A stretch of 64,000 nt of DNA, from assembly GCA_963770375.1 (NCBI GenBank), contig CAVYPM010000028.1, positions 587,183 to 651,182 on the forward strand, in the 5' to 3' direction. Positions 19,157 through 28,778 of this stretch are shown here, piece after piece. Positions within the stretch are counted from its first letter, which is position 1. Each line of letters starts with the position of its first letter. The position numbers and the translations under genes are program-made. The notes under the pieces were generated by a model. That model ran no database searches. It saw nothing but the letters and a program-made list of their open reading frames with translations, and was not told the origin of the DNA. This stretch comes from DASVBE01 sp963770375 (GTDB lineage: Bacteria; Actinomycetota; Actinomycetes; Streptosporangiales; Streptosporangiaceae).

Positions 19157-20698
19157 ATGGAATTTGACGACATCATCGTGGGTGGCGGTTCGGCCGGTGC
19201 GGTGCTGGCGGCGCGGCTGTCGGAGGAACCGGCCCGCCGCGTCCTGCTGCTGGAGGCGGGCCCGCACTACGCGACGCTCGAGTCGACCCCTGCCGATCTG
19301 CAGGACGGCTGGCGCATGTCGTTGCGGGCGCACGACTGGGCGCTGACCGCGCAGGCCGTGCCCGGCCGGGCCATTCCCTATCCGCGTGGCCGGGTGATCG
19401 GCGGCTCGTCTGCTGTCAATGCCACGATCGCGCTGCGCGGCGTGCCGGCCGATTACGACGAGTGGGCGGCGCTGGGCAACGGTGAGTGGAGCTGGGCGAA
19501 GGTACTGCCGCACTTTCGCCGGCTGGAAGACGACCCGGAGGGCGCGGGCGAGCTGCATGGGCGCGGCGGCCCGGTCGCGATCTGCCGCTGGCGGCTTGAT
19601 GAACTGATCCCGGTCCAGCGCGCCTTCTTCGAGGTCTGCCGCCGCCTCGGCTTCCCCGAGGTCACCGACCACAACCACCCGCAAGCGGCTGGCGTGGGCC
19701 CATTCCCGCAAAACCGGCGGGGCCGCCTGCGCCTGTCGACGGCGATCGCCTACCTGCTGCCCGCCCGGCACCGGCCCAACCTCACTATCCGTCCGCACTG
19801 CCTGGTCAACCGGGTCCTGGTCACCGGCGACCGGGCGGTCGGTGTGGACATCGCCGGCGAAGGCGAGCCAGTACAGGTCCGCGGGAGGCGCATAACCCTG
19901 GCCGCTGGCGCCATCGGCTCGCCAGCGATCCTGCTCCGCTCGGGTATCGGACCCCAGGCCGCGATGGCCGGCCTGGGCATCGAGCCAGTGGCGGACCTTC
20001 CCGGCGTCGGCGCGGGCCTGGCCGATCACCCGGTCACCCGGCTGCTGCTCGTCCCCAAGCCGGGCAGCTGCGACCCGCAGACCCCGCTCGCGCAGATGGT
20101 CCTGCGCTACACCGCACCCGGCTCGGGCGAGTTCAACGACATGCAGCAGGTCGTGTTCAGCCACGTCGACGTAGCTGGCATCGGCGGCCAGCAGGCGGTC
20201 GCGGCGGTAGGCACACCGCTGGCGATCGGGCTGCCCGTCGCGCTCGAGCGCCCGCACGCACGCGGCCGGCTGGAACTTGCGAGCACCGACCCGCGGGTCC
20301 AGCCGCTGATCCAGCTCGGCTTCGCCAGCGACCCGCAGGACCTGCGCCGGCTCGTCGAGGGCGTCCGCCTCGCCTGGCAGATCGCCCACCAGCCGGAGAT
20401 CACCCGCCACATGCACCACGTCGCCCTGCTCTCGGAGGAAACGATGGGCTCGGACGACGCGCTAGCGGCGTACGTCCGGGCAACCGTATCGACCCAGTTC
20501 CATCCCTGCGGCACAGCCAGGATGGGCCCGGCTGGCGATCCGATGGCAGTGGTCGACCAGCATTGCCGGGTCCGCGCCATCCCCAACCTGCGCGTGGCCG
20601 ATGCGTCGGTCATGCCGGCCATCCCACGCGCGAACATCAACCTCACCTGCATCATGATCGGCGAGCATGTATCTGACTGGATGCGAGACGAGGTGTAG
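19157..20698 (+). CDS. GMC-family FAD-dependent oxidoreductase
   Basis: The 513-residue protein has the N-terminal ADP-binding motif (DDIIVGGGSAGAVLAARLSE), the GMC signature 1 region (RGRVIGGSSAVNATIALRG), signature 2 (GAIGSPAILLRSGIG) and the C-terminal active-site block (STQFHPCGTARMG) with the conserved His, then the last FAD-contact region ANINLTCIMIGE. GMC enzymes oxidise alcohols with FAD, usually in the cytoplasm. The substrate is unknown. An SD-like AGGAGG lies about 10 bases before ATG 19157. Confidence 0.93.
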   Translation: MEFDDIIVGGGSAGAVLAARLSEEPARRVLLLEAGPHYATLESTPADLQDGWRMSLRAHDWALTAQAVPGRAIPYPRGRVIGGSSAVNATIALRGVPADYDEWAALGNGEWSWAKVLPHFRRLEDDPEGAGELHGRGGPVAICRWRLDELIPVQRAFFEVCRRLGFPEVTDHNHPQAAGVGPFPQNRRGRLRLSTAIAYLLPARHRPNLTIRPHCLVNRVLVTGDRAVGVDIAGEGEPVQVRGRRITLAAGAIGSPAILLRSGIGPQAAMAGLGIEPVADLPGVGAGLADHPVTRLLLVPKPGSCDPQTPLAQMVLRYTAPGSGEFNDMQQVVFSHVDVAGIGGQQAVAAVGTPLAIGLPVALERPHARGRLELASTDPRVQPLIQLGFASDPQDLRRLVEGVRLAWQIAHQPEITRHMHHVALLSEETMGSDDALAAYVRATVSTQFHPCGTARMGPAGDPMAVVDQHCRVRAIPNLRVADASVMPAIPRANINLTCIMIGEHVSDWMRDEV

Positions 20699-20755
20699 CC
20701 AGCCGCAGCTAAGCGTCTGATCAGAGGTTCGGGCCCGGATGTTGCGTCTGGCCCG

Positions 20756-21478
20756 TCAGCCGACGTCGGCCCGACGTGGTTCGCTGGCTCGTTTCAGTGG
20801 CCATCGCGATGCGAGCAGCCAGGTCAGGGTTCCGGAGAGCAGGCCGATCGCGGCTCCGCCAAGGACGTCGATGGGCCAGTGGGCTCCGATGTAGACCCTG
20901 TTGCACCCCACGAGCACCGCGAACACGAGGCCGGCGATGCGGTGGGGCCAGCGCATCCAAGGCCACAGCGCGGAAACCGCGGCGACGACCAAAGCGGTGT
21001 GCGCGGAAGGGTAGGCGTTGCCGTGCGGGCTGACCGGGTAGCCGTGGGTGTCCAGGCCGGGTATCACCGCCAGAGGGCGGGGCTGGTCCGCCAGCCGCTT
21101 GATGACCTGCGCCACGAGCTCGCCAAGGATGAGGGAGACGACCAGGGCGCACAGCACCTCCAGACGCTGCGACCCGGGGGCGGCCCACAAGATGGAGCCC
21201 GCGAGCACGAGCGCCACTACGAGCAGGGGAACCGGCCGGAGCAGCGGGTTCACCACGGCGAAGACCGCGGCGAAGGGCTGCGGGGGGTGGTTGAACCACA
21301 GAACAAGGCCGGTCTGCGCCGTCATTGCCCCGGGCTGCAGTGCGAGCCAGGCCGTCACTGCGATCACGGCAATTGACAGGCTGCCGAGCACGACGGCGAT
21401 GATCGGCCGGGGAGGCCTGAGCCCGTCCGGCAACCGATCCGGCCTTGGGCTCCCCGGGCTACCACCGTCCACGGCCAC
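20756..21478 (-). CDS. PAP2-family membrane phosphatase
   Basis: The 240-residue protein has about six TM segments and the three PAP2 motifs: KRLADQPRP (residues about 127-135), PSAHT (about 157-161; the family's PSGH) and NRVYIGAHWPIDVLGG (about 193-208), giving the Lys/Arg, His and Arg-His-Asp catalytic residues. These enzymes dephosphorylate lipid phosphates such as undecaprenyl pyrophosphate or phosphatidate at the outer membrane face. The start is GTG 21478. Confidence 0.88.
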   Translation of the reverse strand: MAVDGGSPGSPRPDRLPDGLRPPRPIIAVVLGSLSIAVIAVTAWLALQPGAMTAQTGLVLWFNHPPQPFAAVFAVVNPLLRPVPLLVVALVLAGSILWAAPGSQRLEVLCALVVSLILGELVAQVIKRLADQPRPLAVIPGLDTHGYPVSPHGNAYPSAHTALVVAAVSALWPWMRWPHRIAGLVFAVLVGCNRVYIGAHWPIDVLGGAAIGLLSGTLTWLLASRWPLKRASEPRRADVG

Positions 21479-21551
21479 GTTTCCGGAGCCTACGCGACCG
21501 GGACCCAGTGCCAGGGCGGCGGAGCCGTAACCCCGCCCGCAGAGCCGCCCG

Positions 21552-22328
21552 CTAGTCCATCGCCCCGATGACGTTCTGGTCCCAGTCGATGACCGAGCCG
21601 GTCACCACGCCGCTCCGGTCCGACAGCAGGAACACCACGAAGTCGGCGATCTCCCCGACCTGGCCGAGCCGGCCCATCGGCAGCGACTCCCCCGCCCGCT
21701 GCTGCCACCCGTCGGCCGCCCCGTGGAACGTCCGCTGCGTAGCGTCCTCACCCTCGGTGTCGGTCCAGCCGATGTTCAGGCCGTTGACCCGGATCCGGTC
21801 CCAGCGGTGCGCGTGCGCCGCGTTCCTGGTCAGGCCGATCAGCCCGGCCTTCGCCGCCACGTACGGCGCCAGGTACGCCTGCCCGGCGTGCGCGGAGATC
21901 GAGATGATGTTCACGATCGCGCCCGGCGCACCGCGGGACACCATGTCCGCCACCGCGGCCTGCATCAGGAAGAACGGCCCGCGCAGGTTGACCGCGATGT
22001 GCTGGTCGAACAGCTCGGGAGTGGTGTCCAGGAGGGTGCCGCGGGTGGTCAGCCCGGCCGAGTTCACCAGCCCGTCGATCCGGCCGTAGACGCCGATCGT
22101 CGCCTCGACCGCGGCCCGGGCCTGGCCCGGGTCGCTGATGTCGGCCTCCACGAACGCGGCGTGCGCGCCGTCGGCGCGCAGGTCCGCGGCGACCTGGCCG
22201 CCGGCCGCGGCGTTGCGGCCGGCGACCATGACCTGGGCACCCTGGCCGGCCGCGGCCCGGGCGACGCCCGCGCCGAGCCCCTGAGTGCCCCCGCTGATCA
22301 GCACAACCTTCGAATCGAGCAGACCCAT
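21552..22328 (-). CDS. Short-chain dehydrogenase/reductase
   Basis: ATG 22328 (MGLLDSKVVLISGGTQGLG) fits the usual SDR start; the frame opens further upstream without coding character. The cofactor motif is GGTQGLG, the structural NSAG follows, and the catalytic Ser is in IISISAHAG with YVAAK supplying Tyr and Lys. At 258 residues it is a classical SDR. R in AGRNAAA after strand 2 leans towards NADP(H). The substrate is unknown. Confidence 0.9.
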   Translation of the reverse strand: MGLLDSKVVLISGGTQGLGAGVARAAAGQGAQVMVAGRNAAAGGQVAADLRADGAHAAFVEADISDPGQARAAVEATIGVYGRIDGLVNSAGLTTRGTLLDTTPELFDQHIAVNLRGPFFLMQAAVADMVSRGAPGAIVNIISISAHAGQAYLAPYVAAKAGLIGLTRNAAHAHRWDRIRVNGLNIGWTDTEGEDATQRTFHGAADGWQQRAGESLPMGRLGQVGEIADFVVFLLSDRSGVVTGSVIDWDQNVIGAMD

Positions 22329-22402
22329 GCGGGCCACTTTAGTGATCATCCCGGCCCGGCCGGCCAGTCCAGCCGGCCGGCCGGCACCAGGCCCGTGCGG
22401 GA

Positions 22403-24019
22403 TTACGGGGCCGTGCAGAAGCTGGGGCTGACTCCTGGTCCCTTGCCGGCCGACTCGGTCAGGCTGACCGCCGTGTTCCCCGCGACGTGGGTGCCAGCGT
22501 GAGGGCTCTGGCTGATCACGTTCCCGGCTGGCACCGTGCAGCTCCGCGTCGTGGACACCGATCCCACCCTCAGCCCCGCCGCGGTGATCGCGCTCTGCGC
22601 GCTGCCGTCGTCGAGGCCGACCACATTCGGCACGGTGGCCAGATCGCACACCGTCAGGCCCACCGGGGTGCCGAACGGCTCCCGCGTCCCTGGTGCCAGG
22701 TCGCTGCCGACGATCTGCCCGGAACTGGACGCCGGGCAGTTGGTCGTGTGGTGGAGCGGCCCCGACGGCCCGGCCAGGCCGTAGAACCGCAGCGTATAAG
22801 CCGCCGTGTCAGGGGAAAGGCCAGTCACGTCGGGCACGGCCGGCACTGGTGCGGCATACGTCTGGGAGTTGTCGATAAAGGCACCAGCGACCCAGGCCTG
22901 GCCCGGGCTCGACACGGCCACGGAGCCGATGGGGTTGTTGTCGCCACCGCCGGGCCCGGGCAGGTTCGCCGCGGCCCACGTGCTGCCGTCATAGTGCAGC
23001 ACGAACGGCACGATCACGCCGCCGCTGCCTTCCTGGTAGGAGCCCGCTGCCCAGACGTCGCTGGGCGACGAGCTGGCCATACCGCCCAGGCCGTTGGTGA
23101 AGCCCGAGCCGCCCGGGTTGGGGACCTGGGCCTGGCTCCAGCCGGACCCGTCAAAGTGCATGATCAGTGTCTGCGAGTTGCCGCTGCTGCTGGGCTGCGA
23201 GCCCGCGACCCACACGCTGTTCGCGGACACCGCGGCGATGCCGGATATCTGCGCCTGCGCCGGGGCCGGCAAGGCCCGTGGGGCCCAGGCGCTGCCGTCC
23301 CAGTGGTACAGCACCGGAACGGAAGAGCCACCAAAGGTGGAGCCGAGCGCCCACACGTCGCTGCCGCTCGCCCCGCTCACCGCGGTGAACACCTGGTGAG
23401 TGCCGTCCGCCGGCGGCGGGACCGTCCTCTGGATCCAGTTCGAGCCGTCCCAGTGCAGGGCCAGCGGCACCTCGCCGGGCCCGTTTCCTGACTGCCCGAC
23501 CGCCCACACGTCGTTGGCCGACAGCGCGTCCACGCTGAGCAGCAGGCCGTTGCCGCCGGCCGGGGTGGGGCTGGGCTGCCGGGTCCAGGCCGTGCCGTCC
23601 CAGTGCAGGATCAGGGTCTGGGCGAGGTTCGTGCTGGCGTCGGTGGTGTAGCCGACCGCCCAGACGTTGCTGGCCGACGCCGCGGACACGCCGAACAGCC
23701 GGGCGTCGGAGGTCAGCGGCGGGGCGGGCGTCACCGCCCACGAGCCGTTAGTCCAGTGCTCGATCAGGGCCCGGTTCGAGCCGGCGATGTTCGGGGCCTG
23801 GGTGTAGCCGACGGCCCACACGTCGCACTGGGCGACCGCGGCGATCCCGGTCAGCGTGTTCACCACCTGCGGCCCAGCGGGATTGGCCGGCTGGCCGCCG
23901 GCCCAGTTCTGGCAGGTGTCCGCCGCGGCTACCCCGGCCGCGGGCCCGGTTACCAGGCCAGCCGCGGCCACCACGGCCGCCCCTAGCCAGGCCAGGCGCC
24001 ATCGCTTCGCGCGCATCAT
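22403..24019 (-). CDS. Secreted seven-repeat propeller-like protein with two PASTA domains
   Basis: The 538-residue precursor has a signal peptide (ending AAADTC) followed by seven Trp-rich repeats of about 50 residues (motif SxxDVWAVG ... LxHWDGTAW). Two PASTA domains complete it (VPDVTGLSPDTAAYTL ... and VPNVVGLDDGSAQSAI ...). PASTA modules bind peptidoglycan fragments, so attachment to the cell wall is likely. The repeats match the 14-repeat protein at 6988-9306. No enzymatic motif is seen. Confidence 0.82.
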   Translation of the reverse strand: MMRAKRWRLAWLGAAVVAAAGLVTGPAAGVAAADTCQNWAGGQPANPAGPQVVNTLTGIAAVAQCDVWAVGYTQAPNIAGSNRALIEHWTNGSWAVTPAPPLTSDARLFGVSAASASNVWAVGYTTDASTNLAQTLILHWDGTAWTRQPSPTPAGGNGLLLSVDALSANDVWAVGQSGNGPGEVPLALHWDGSNWIQRTVPPPADGTHQVFTAVSGASGSDVWALGSTFGGSSVPVLYHWDGSAWAPRALPAPAQAQISGIAAVSANSVWVAGSQPSSSGNSQTLIMHFDGSGWSQAQVPNPGGSGFTNGLGGMASSSPSDVWAAGSYQEGSGGVIVPFVLHYDGSTWAAANLPGPGGGDNNPIGSVAVSSPGQAWVAGAFIDNSQTYAAPVPAVPDVTGLSPDTAAYTLRFYGLAGPSGPLHHTTNCPASSSGQIVGSDLAPGTREPFGTPVGLTVCDLATVPNVVGLDDGSAQSAITAAGLRVGSVSTTRSCTVPAGNVISQSPHAGTHVAGNTAVSLTESAGKGPGVSPSFCTAP

Positions 24020-24191
24020 GCAGAGCTCCTTCCGGACCAGCCAGCATCAGGCAGCTCCCCGGGATATCCGCCCGGCCGGGGAGGCACACGGGATGGCGGC
24101 TGCACCGGCGGATGCCGCAGGAACGTGCCCCGCCCGGCTCCGGTTCAGCGCACCAGGAAGCCGTTGCTTGCGCTGCTAGCCGTAAGCTCTG

Positions 24192-27100
24192 CTAGCCGTA
24201 GAACAGGCGCTCCATGACCGCGCGGGCGCGGCGGGCGGCGCGGCGGCGGTCCTGGGCCAGGTCCTGGGCCGCGTCCGGCGGGTAGCCGAGCACCCGGGCC
24301 ACGGCGGCCAGCTCGGCCTGCTCCGCGGGCAGCGCGTCCGACGGGCGGCCACGGACCAGCATCACCGCGTCCCTGAGCCGGGCGGCCAGCCGCCACGCCT
24401 CGCGCAGGACGGCGGCGTCCTCGCTGCTGATCAGCCCGGCGCCGGCGGCGGCGGCCAGCGCGGCCAGCGTGCGGGTGGTGCGCAGCTCCGCGACGGCATG
24501 GCCGTGCCGCAGCTGGAGCAGCTGGACCACCCACTCGACGTCGGCGAGCCCGCCCGGGCCCAGCTTGAGGTGCAGCGCCGGGTCCATGCCGCGGGGCATC
24601 CGCTCGGCTTCGACCCGGGCCTTGATCCGGCGGATCTCCCGGACCGCGGCCTCGCCGATGCCGCCGGGCGGATACCGGATCTCGTCCGCCATCGCGGTGA
24701 ACGCCCGGCCCACCCCGGCGTCGCCCGCGGCCGGCTCGGCGCGCAGCAGCGCCTGGGCCTCCCACGGCGCGGACCACCGGCCGTAGTAGGCCCGGTAGGA
24801 GGCCAGCGTGCGGACCAGCGGGCCCTGGCGGCCCTCGGGCCGCAGGTCCGGGTCGACGATCAGCGACGGGTCCGCGCCGGGCTTGGCCAGCAGCGCGCGC
24901 AGGTCCTCGGCCACCGCGTGCGCGGCCCTGGTCGCCGCCTGCTCGTCCGCGCCGGGCTGCGGCTCGTGCACGAACATCACGTCGGCGTCGCTGGCGAAGC
25001 CGGTCTCGTGGCCGCCGAACCGGCCCATGGCCAGCACGCACAGCCTCGTCGGCAGCGGCCCGCCGCGGTCTTCCGCCCGGCGCACCGCGATGTCCAGCGC
25101 GGCGCTGATCGTCACCGTGGTGACCGTGGTCAGCGCCTCGCCGGTGTCCTCCAGCGTGGCCTGGCCGAGCAGGCTGGCCGACGCGGTGCGCAGCAGCTCC
25201 CGGCGGCGCAGCGCGAGCAGCGCGGCGGCGGCGGCCTCGGGCCGGTCGTACCGGCCGGTGATCGCGGCCGCCTCGGCCGCCAGCGCGTCCGCGGGACGGG
25301 CCGCCAGCTGGGCGGTGTCGCCGAGCATGGCGACCGAGTCCGGGGCGCGCAGCAGAAGCTGAGTGGCGTACCGGCTGGAGGCCAGCAGCCGGGCCATCCG
25401 CTGGGCCACCGCCGCGTCGTCGCGGAGCAGCCGGAGATACCAGGGCGAGTCCCCGAGCGCGTCGCTGACCTTCCGGAAGGCCAGCAGGCCGGCGTCCGGC
25501 TCGGCCGCGTCGGCGAACCAGCCGAGCAGCACCGGCAGCAGCGTCCGCTGGATCGCGGCGCGGCGGGACATCCCGCCGGTCAGCGCCTGGATGTGGCGCA
25601 GCGCCCCGGCCGGGTTGGCGTAGCCGAGGGCCTCGAGCCGGGCCCGGGCCGCGGCCGGGGTGAGCCGGGCCGCGTCGCCGGGCAGCCGGGCCACCGCGTC
25701 CAGCAGCGGCCGGTAGAACAGCTTCTCGTGCAGCTGCCTGACCTGCGCGGCGTGCTCCCGCCACGCGGCCAGCAGGGCGTCCGCCGGGTCGCCAGGATTC
25801 CCGCCGCCGGCCAGCGCCATGGCCCGGCCGATCCGGCGCAGCGCGGCCGGGTCCTCGGGCAGCAGGTGGGTCCGGCGCATCTGGTGCAGCTGGAGCAGGT
25901 GCTCGACCCGGCGCAGGAAGCGGTACGCGGCGGCCAGGCTGGCCGCGTCGTGGCGGCCCACGTAGCCGCCGGCCGCCAGGGCGGCCAGCGCGGGCAGCGT
26001 GGCCGGCTCGCGCAGGGTTTCGTCGGCCCGGCCGTGCACGAGCTGGAGCAGCTGGACCGCGAACTCGATGTCGCGCAGGCCGCCGGGGCCGAGCTTGATC
26101 TGGCGGCCGGCCTGCGCGGCGGGCAGCGTGTCCAGCACCCGGCGGCGCATGGCCTGGACGTCGGCGACGAAGTTGTCGCGCTGGGCGGCCTGCCACACCA
26201 GCGGGGTGATCGCGGCCAGGTACTCCTGGCCCAGGGCCAGGTCGCCGGCCACCGGCCGGGCCTTGAGCAGGGCCTGGAACTCCCAGGTCTTGGCCCACCG
26301 CTCGTAGTAGGCCAGGTGGCTGGCCAGGGTCCGCACCAGGGGGCCCTGGCGGCCCTCCGGCCGCAGGTTCGGGTCGACCGGGAACAGCGCGCCCTCGGGC
26401 GTGCTCTGCGAGCAGACCCGGATCAGGCCCGATGCCAGCTGGGTGGCTGTGCGCAGCGCCGCATCCACCGTAATCCCTGATGAACCCCCGCCGCCTACGG
26501 CCGGAGGGGCCGCGACGAAGATCACGTCGACGTCGCTGGCGTAGTTGAGCTCGCGGGCGCCGCACTTGCCCATCGCGATCACGGCCAGGCGGCACGGCGG
26601 CGACCCGGGCGGCAGCCGGGCCCTGGCGATGGCCAGCGCCGCCTCGAGCGCCGCGGCGGCCAGGTCGGACAGCTCGGCGGTGGCCTCGTCGACGGTGGCC
26701 GCGCCGGTCAGGTCCCGGGCGGCGAGCTGGAGGAGCGCGCGGCGGTAGGCCGGGCGCAGGGCGGTGACCGGGTCCTGGCCGCCGGCCAGCCGGGCCGGGT
26801 CGGCGGACGGCCCGGCCGCGTCCGGGTCGGCGCCGACCGCGGTGAGCAGGGCGGCGCGGAGCTGAGCGGCGGACGGCTGCTCCCCGTGCGGTCCGGCCAG
26901 CGCCCGCCAGTCGGCGGGATGCCGGGCCAGGTGGTCGCCGAGCGCCGGGCTGGCGCCGAGCACCGCGATGAGCCGGGCGCGCAGCTCCGGGTCGCCGTGC
27001 AGGGCGTCGAGCAGGCCGGCACCCTGCTGGCTATCGGTGGCGGCGAGCCGGGCCAGGCCGGCCAGCGCGGCGTCCGGGTCGGCCGCCGCGGCGAGGGCGC

Positions 27101-27230
27101 GGAGCAGTTCCTCGTCGGCGCGGCGGCCGCTGGCCAGCCCGCCGGTGATCAGCCGCTGGGCGGCCTGCGCGTCGGCGAACCCGAGCGAGGCCAGCCGCCC
27201 GGCCAGGGTCATCCCCCGCGAGGTGCTCAC
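24192..27230 (-). CDS. glnE: Bifunctional glutamine synthetase adenylyltransferase/deadenylase
   Basis: The 1012-residue protein has the duplicated nucleotidyltransferase architecture of GlnE. The N-terminal (deadenylase) half carries GKCGARELNYASDVDVIF and the C-terminal (adenylylating) half MGRFGGHETGFASDADVMF, each giving the paired Asp metal site, and each followed by DPDLRPEGRQGPLVRT or a near copy. GlnE adenylylates a regulatory Tyr of type I glutamine synthetase. The GTG start 27230 is tentative; ATG 27212 is possible. It sits 46 bp after the GlnA2-type synthetase, as in Streptomyces and mycobacteria, so co-transcription is likely. Confidence 0.95.
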   Translation of the reverse strand: MSTSRGMTLAGRLASLGFADAQAAQRLITGGLASGRRADEELLRALAAAADPDAALAGLARLAATDSQQGAGLLDALHGDPELRARLIAVLGASPALGDHLARHPADWRALAGPHGEQPSAAQLRAALLTAVGADPDAAGPSADPARLAGGQDPVTALRPAYRRALLQLAARDLTGAATVDEATAELSDLAAAALEAALAIARARLPPGSPPCRLAVIAMGKCGARELNYASDVDVIFVAAPPAVGGGGSSGITVDAALRTATQLASGLIRVCSQSTPEGALFPVDPNLRPEGRQGPLVRTLASHLAYYERWAKTWEFQALLKARPVAGDLALGQEYLAAITPLVWQAAQRDNFVADVQAMRRRVLDTLPAAQAGRQIKLGPGGLRDIEFAVQLLQLVHGRADETLREPATLPALAALAAGGYVGRHDAASLAAAYRFLRRVEHLLQLHQMRRTHLLPEDPAALRRIGRAMALAGGGNPGDPADALLAAWREHAAQVRQLHEKLFYRPLLDAVARLPGDAARLTPAAARARLEALGYANPAGALRHIQALTGGMSRRAAIQRTLLPVLLGWFADAAEPDAGLLAFRKVSDALGDSPWYLRLLRDDAAVAQRMARLLASSRYATQLLLRAPDSVAMLGDTAQLAARPADALAAEAAAITGRYDRPEAAAAALLALRRRELLRTASASLLGQATLEDTGEALTTVTTVTISAALDIAVRRAEDRGGPLPTRLCVLAMGRFGGHETGFASDADVMFVHEPQPGADEQAATRAAHAVAEDLRALLAKPGADPSLIVDPDLRPEGRQGPLVRTLASYRAYYGRWSAPWEAQALLRAEPAAGDAGVGRAFTAMADEIRYPPGGIGEAAVREIRRIKARVEAERMPRGMDPALHLKLGPGGLADVEWVVQLLQLRHGHAVAELRTTRTLAALAAAAGAGLISSEDAAVLREAWRLAARLRDAVMLVRGRPSDALPAEQAELAAVARVLGYPPDAAQDLAQDRRRAARRARAVMERLFYG

Positions 27231-27276
27231 CAGTGCACCGTAGCGAGCCCGGCCGCCCGGAGGCGCGGGCCGCGGG

Positions 27277-28638
27277 TCACAGGACGGGCAGGTAGCGGTC
27301 CAGCTCGAACTCGGTGACCTGGCGGCGGTACTCCCGCCACTCGTCCCGCTTGTTGCGCAGGAAGAAGTCGAAGACCTCCTCGCCGAGGGTCTCGGCGACC
27401 AGCTCGCTGCGCTCCATCGCGTTGATGGCCTCGGCCAGGTTCTGCGGCAGCGGCTCGATGCCCATCGCCCGGCGCTCGGCCGCGGTCAGCGCCCACACGT
27501 CGTCCTCGGCACCGGGCGGCAGCTCGTAGTCCTTCTCGATGCCCTTGAGCCCGGCGGCCAGCAGGACCGCGTAGGCCAGGTACGGGTTGCAGGCCGGGTC
27601 CAGGGAGCGGAACTCGATGCGGGTCGCGTTGCCCTTCTGCGGCTTGTACATCGGCACCCGGACCAGCGCGGACCGGTTGTTGTGCCCCCAGGAGATGTAC
27701 GCGGGGGCCTCGCCGCCGTTTCCCGCGGTGCGCTCGTCGCCGCCCCACAGCCGCTTGTAGGAGTTCACCCACTGGTTGCACACCGCGGTCAGCTCGGCGG
27801 CGTGGGTGAGCAGCCCGGCGATGAAGGACCGGCCGATCTTGGAGAGCTGGTACTTGGCGCCCGGCTCGTAGAACACGTTCCGGTCGCCCTCGAACAGCGA
27901 CATGTGGGTGTGCATGCCCGAGCCGGGGTGCTCGGTGAACGGCTTGGGCATGAAGCTCGCGTAGACCCCCTGGTCCAGCGCGACCTCCTTCATCGCCAGC
28001 CGGAACGCCATGATGTTGTCCGCGGTGGTCAGCGCGTCGGCGTAGCGCAGGTCGATCTCCTGCTGCCCGGGCGCGCCCTCGTGATGGCTGAACTCCACCG
28101 AGATGCCCATGCTCTCCAGCATCACGATCGCGCTGCGCCGGAAGTCGTGCGCGATGCTGTGCGGCGTGTGGTCGAAGTAGCCGCCGGAGTCGATCGGCCG
28201 CGGCCGCTCCCCCGGCTCGGGCTTCTCGCGGAGCAGGAAGAACTCGATCTCCGGGTGGGTGTAGAAGCTGAAGCCCAGGTCCGCGGCGCGGGCCAGGGCG
28301 CGCTTGAGCACGTACCGCGGGTCGGAGTAGGACGGGGTGCCGTCCGGCAGCAGGATGTCGCAGAACATCCGCCCGACGCCGGGCAGCTGGCCGCCCATCG
28401 GCATGACCTGGAACGTCGACGGGTCCGGCCGGGCCAGCATGTCGGCCTCGTAGACCCGGGCGAAGCCCTCCACCGCGGAGCCGTCGAACCCGATGCCCTC
28501 CGCGAACGCGCCTTCGAGCTCGGCGGGCGACACCGACACCGACTTGAGGTAGCCGAGGACGTCGGTGAACCACAGCCGGACGAAGCGGATATCCCGCTCT
28601 TCCAGCGTGCGGAGCACGAATTCTTCCTGCCTGTCCAC
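27277..28638 (-). CDS. glnA2: Glutamine synthetase family protein, GlnA2 type
   Basis: The 453-residue protein starting MDRQEEFVLRTLEERDIRFV matches actinobacterial GlnA2 in length and N-terminus, which decides the GTG start at 28638 over ATG 28668. The ATP and glutamate site motifs are present: GFDGSAVEGF, HPEIEFFL, HHEGAPGQQEIDLRYA, GSGMHTHMSLF and NNRSALVRVP. Family knowledge: GlnA2 of Streptomyces acts as gamma-glutamylpolyamine synthetase rather than the main ammonia-assimilating enzyme. That role is inferred here from similarity and from the glnE/nadE context. Confidence 0.93.
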   Translation of the reverse strand: MDRQEEFVLRTLEERDIRFVRLWFTDVLGYLKSVSVSPAELEGAFAEGIGFDGSAVEGFARVYEADMLARPDPSTFQVMPMGGQLPGVGRMFCDILLPDGTPSYSDPRYVLKRALARAADLGFSFYTHPEIEFFLLREKPEPGERPRPIDSGGYFDHTPHSIAHDFRRSAIVMLESMGISVEFSHHEGAPGQQEIDLRYADALTTADNIMAFRLAMKEVALDQGVYASFMPKPFTEHPGSGMHTHMSLFEGDRNVFYEPGAKYQLSKIGRSFIAGLLTHAAELTAVCNQWVNSYKRLWGGDERTAGNGGEAPAYISWGHNNRSALVRVPMYKPQKGNATRIEFRSLDPACNPYLAYAVLLAAGLKGIEKDYELPPGAEDDVWALTAAERRAMGIEPLPQNLAEAINAMERSELVAETLGEEVFDFFLRNKRDEWREYRRQVTEFELDRYLPVL

Positions 28639-28778
28639 GGAGCCAGTGTGCCCGCTTCGTGTTTCCAATGGATTACGGGGGCCGCGCGGCGGGCCGGGAG
28701 GGCCGCGCGGGCCGGCCTGCGGCGGGGCGGCGGCTGGCCGCCGCGGCGGCCCCGCGCCTCCGACCTAAGCTGGGGTTC

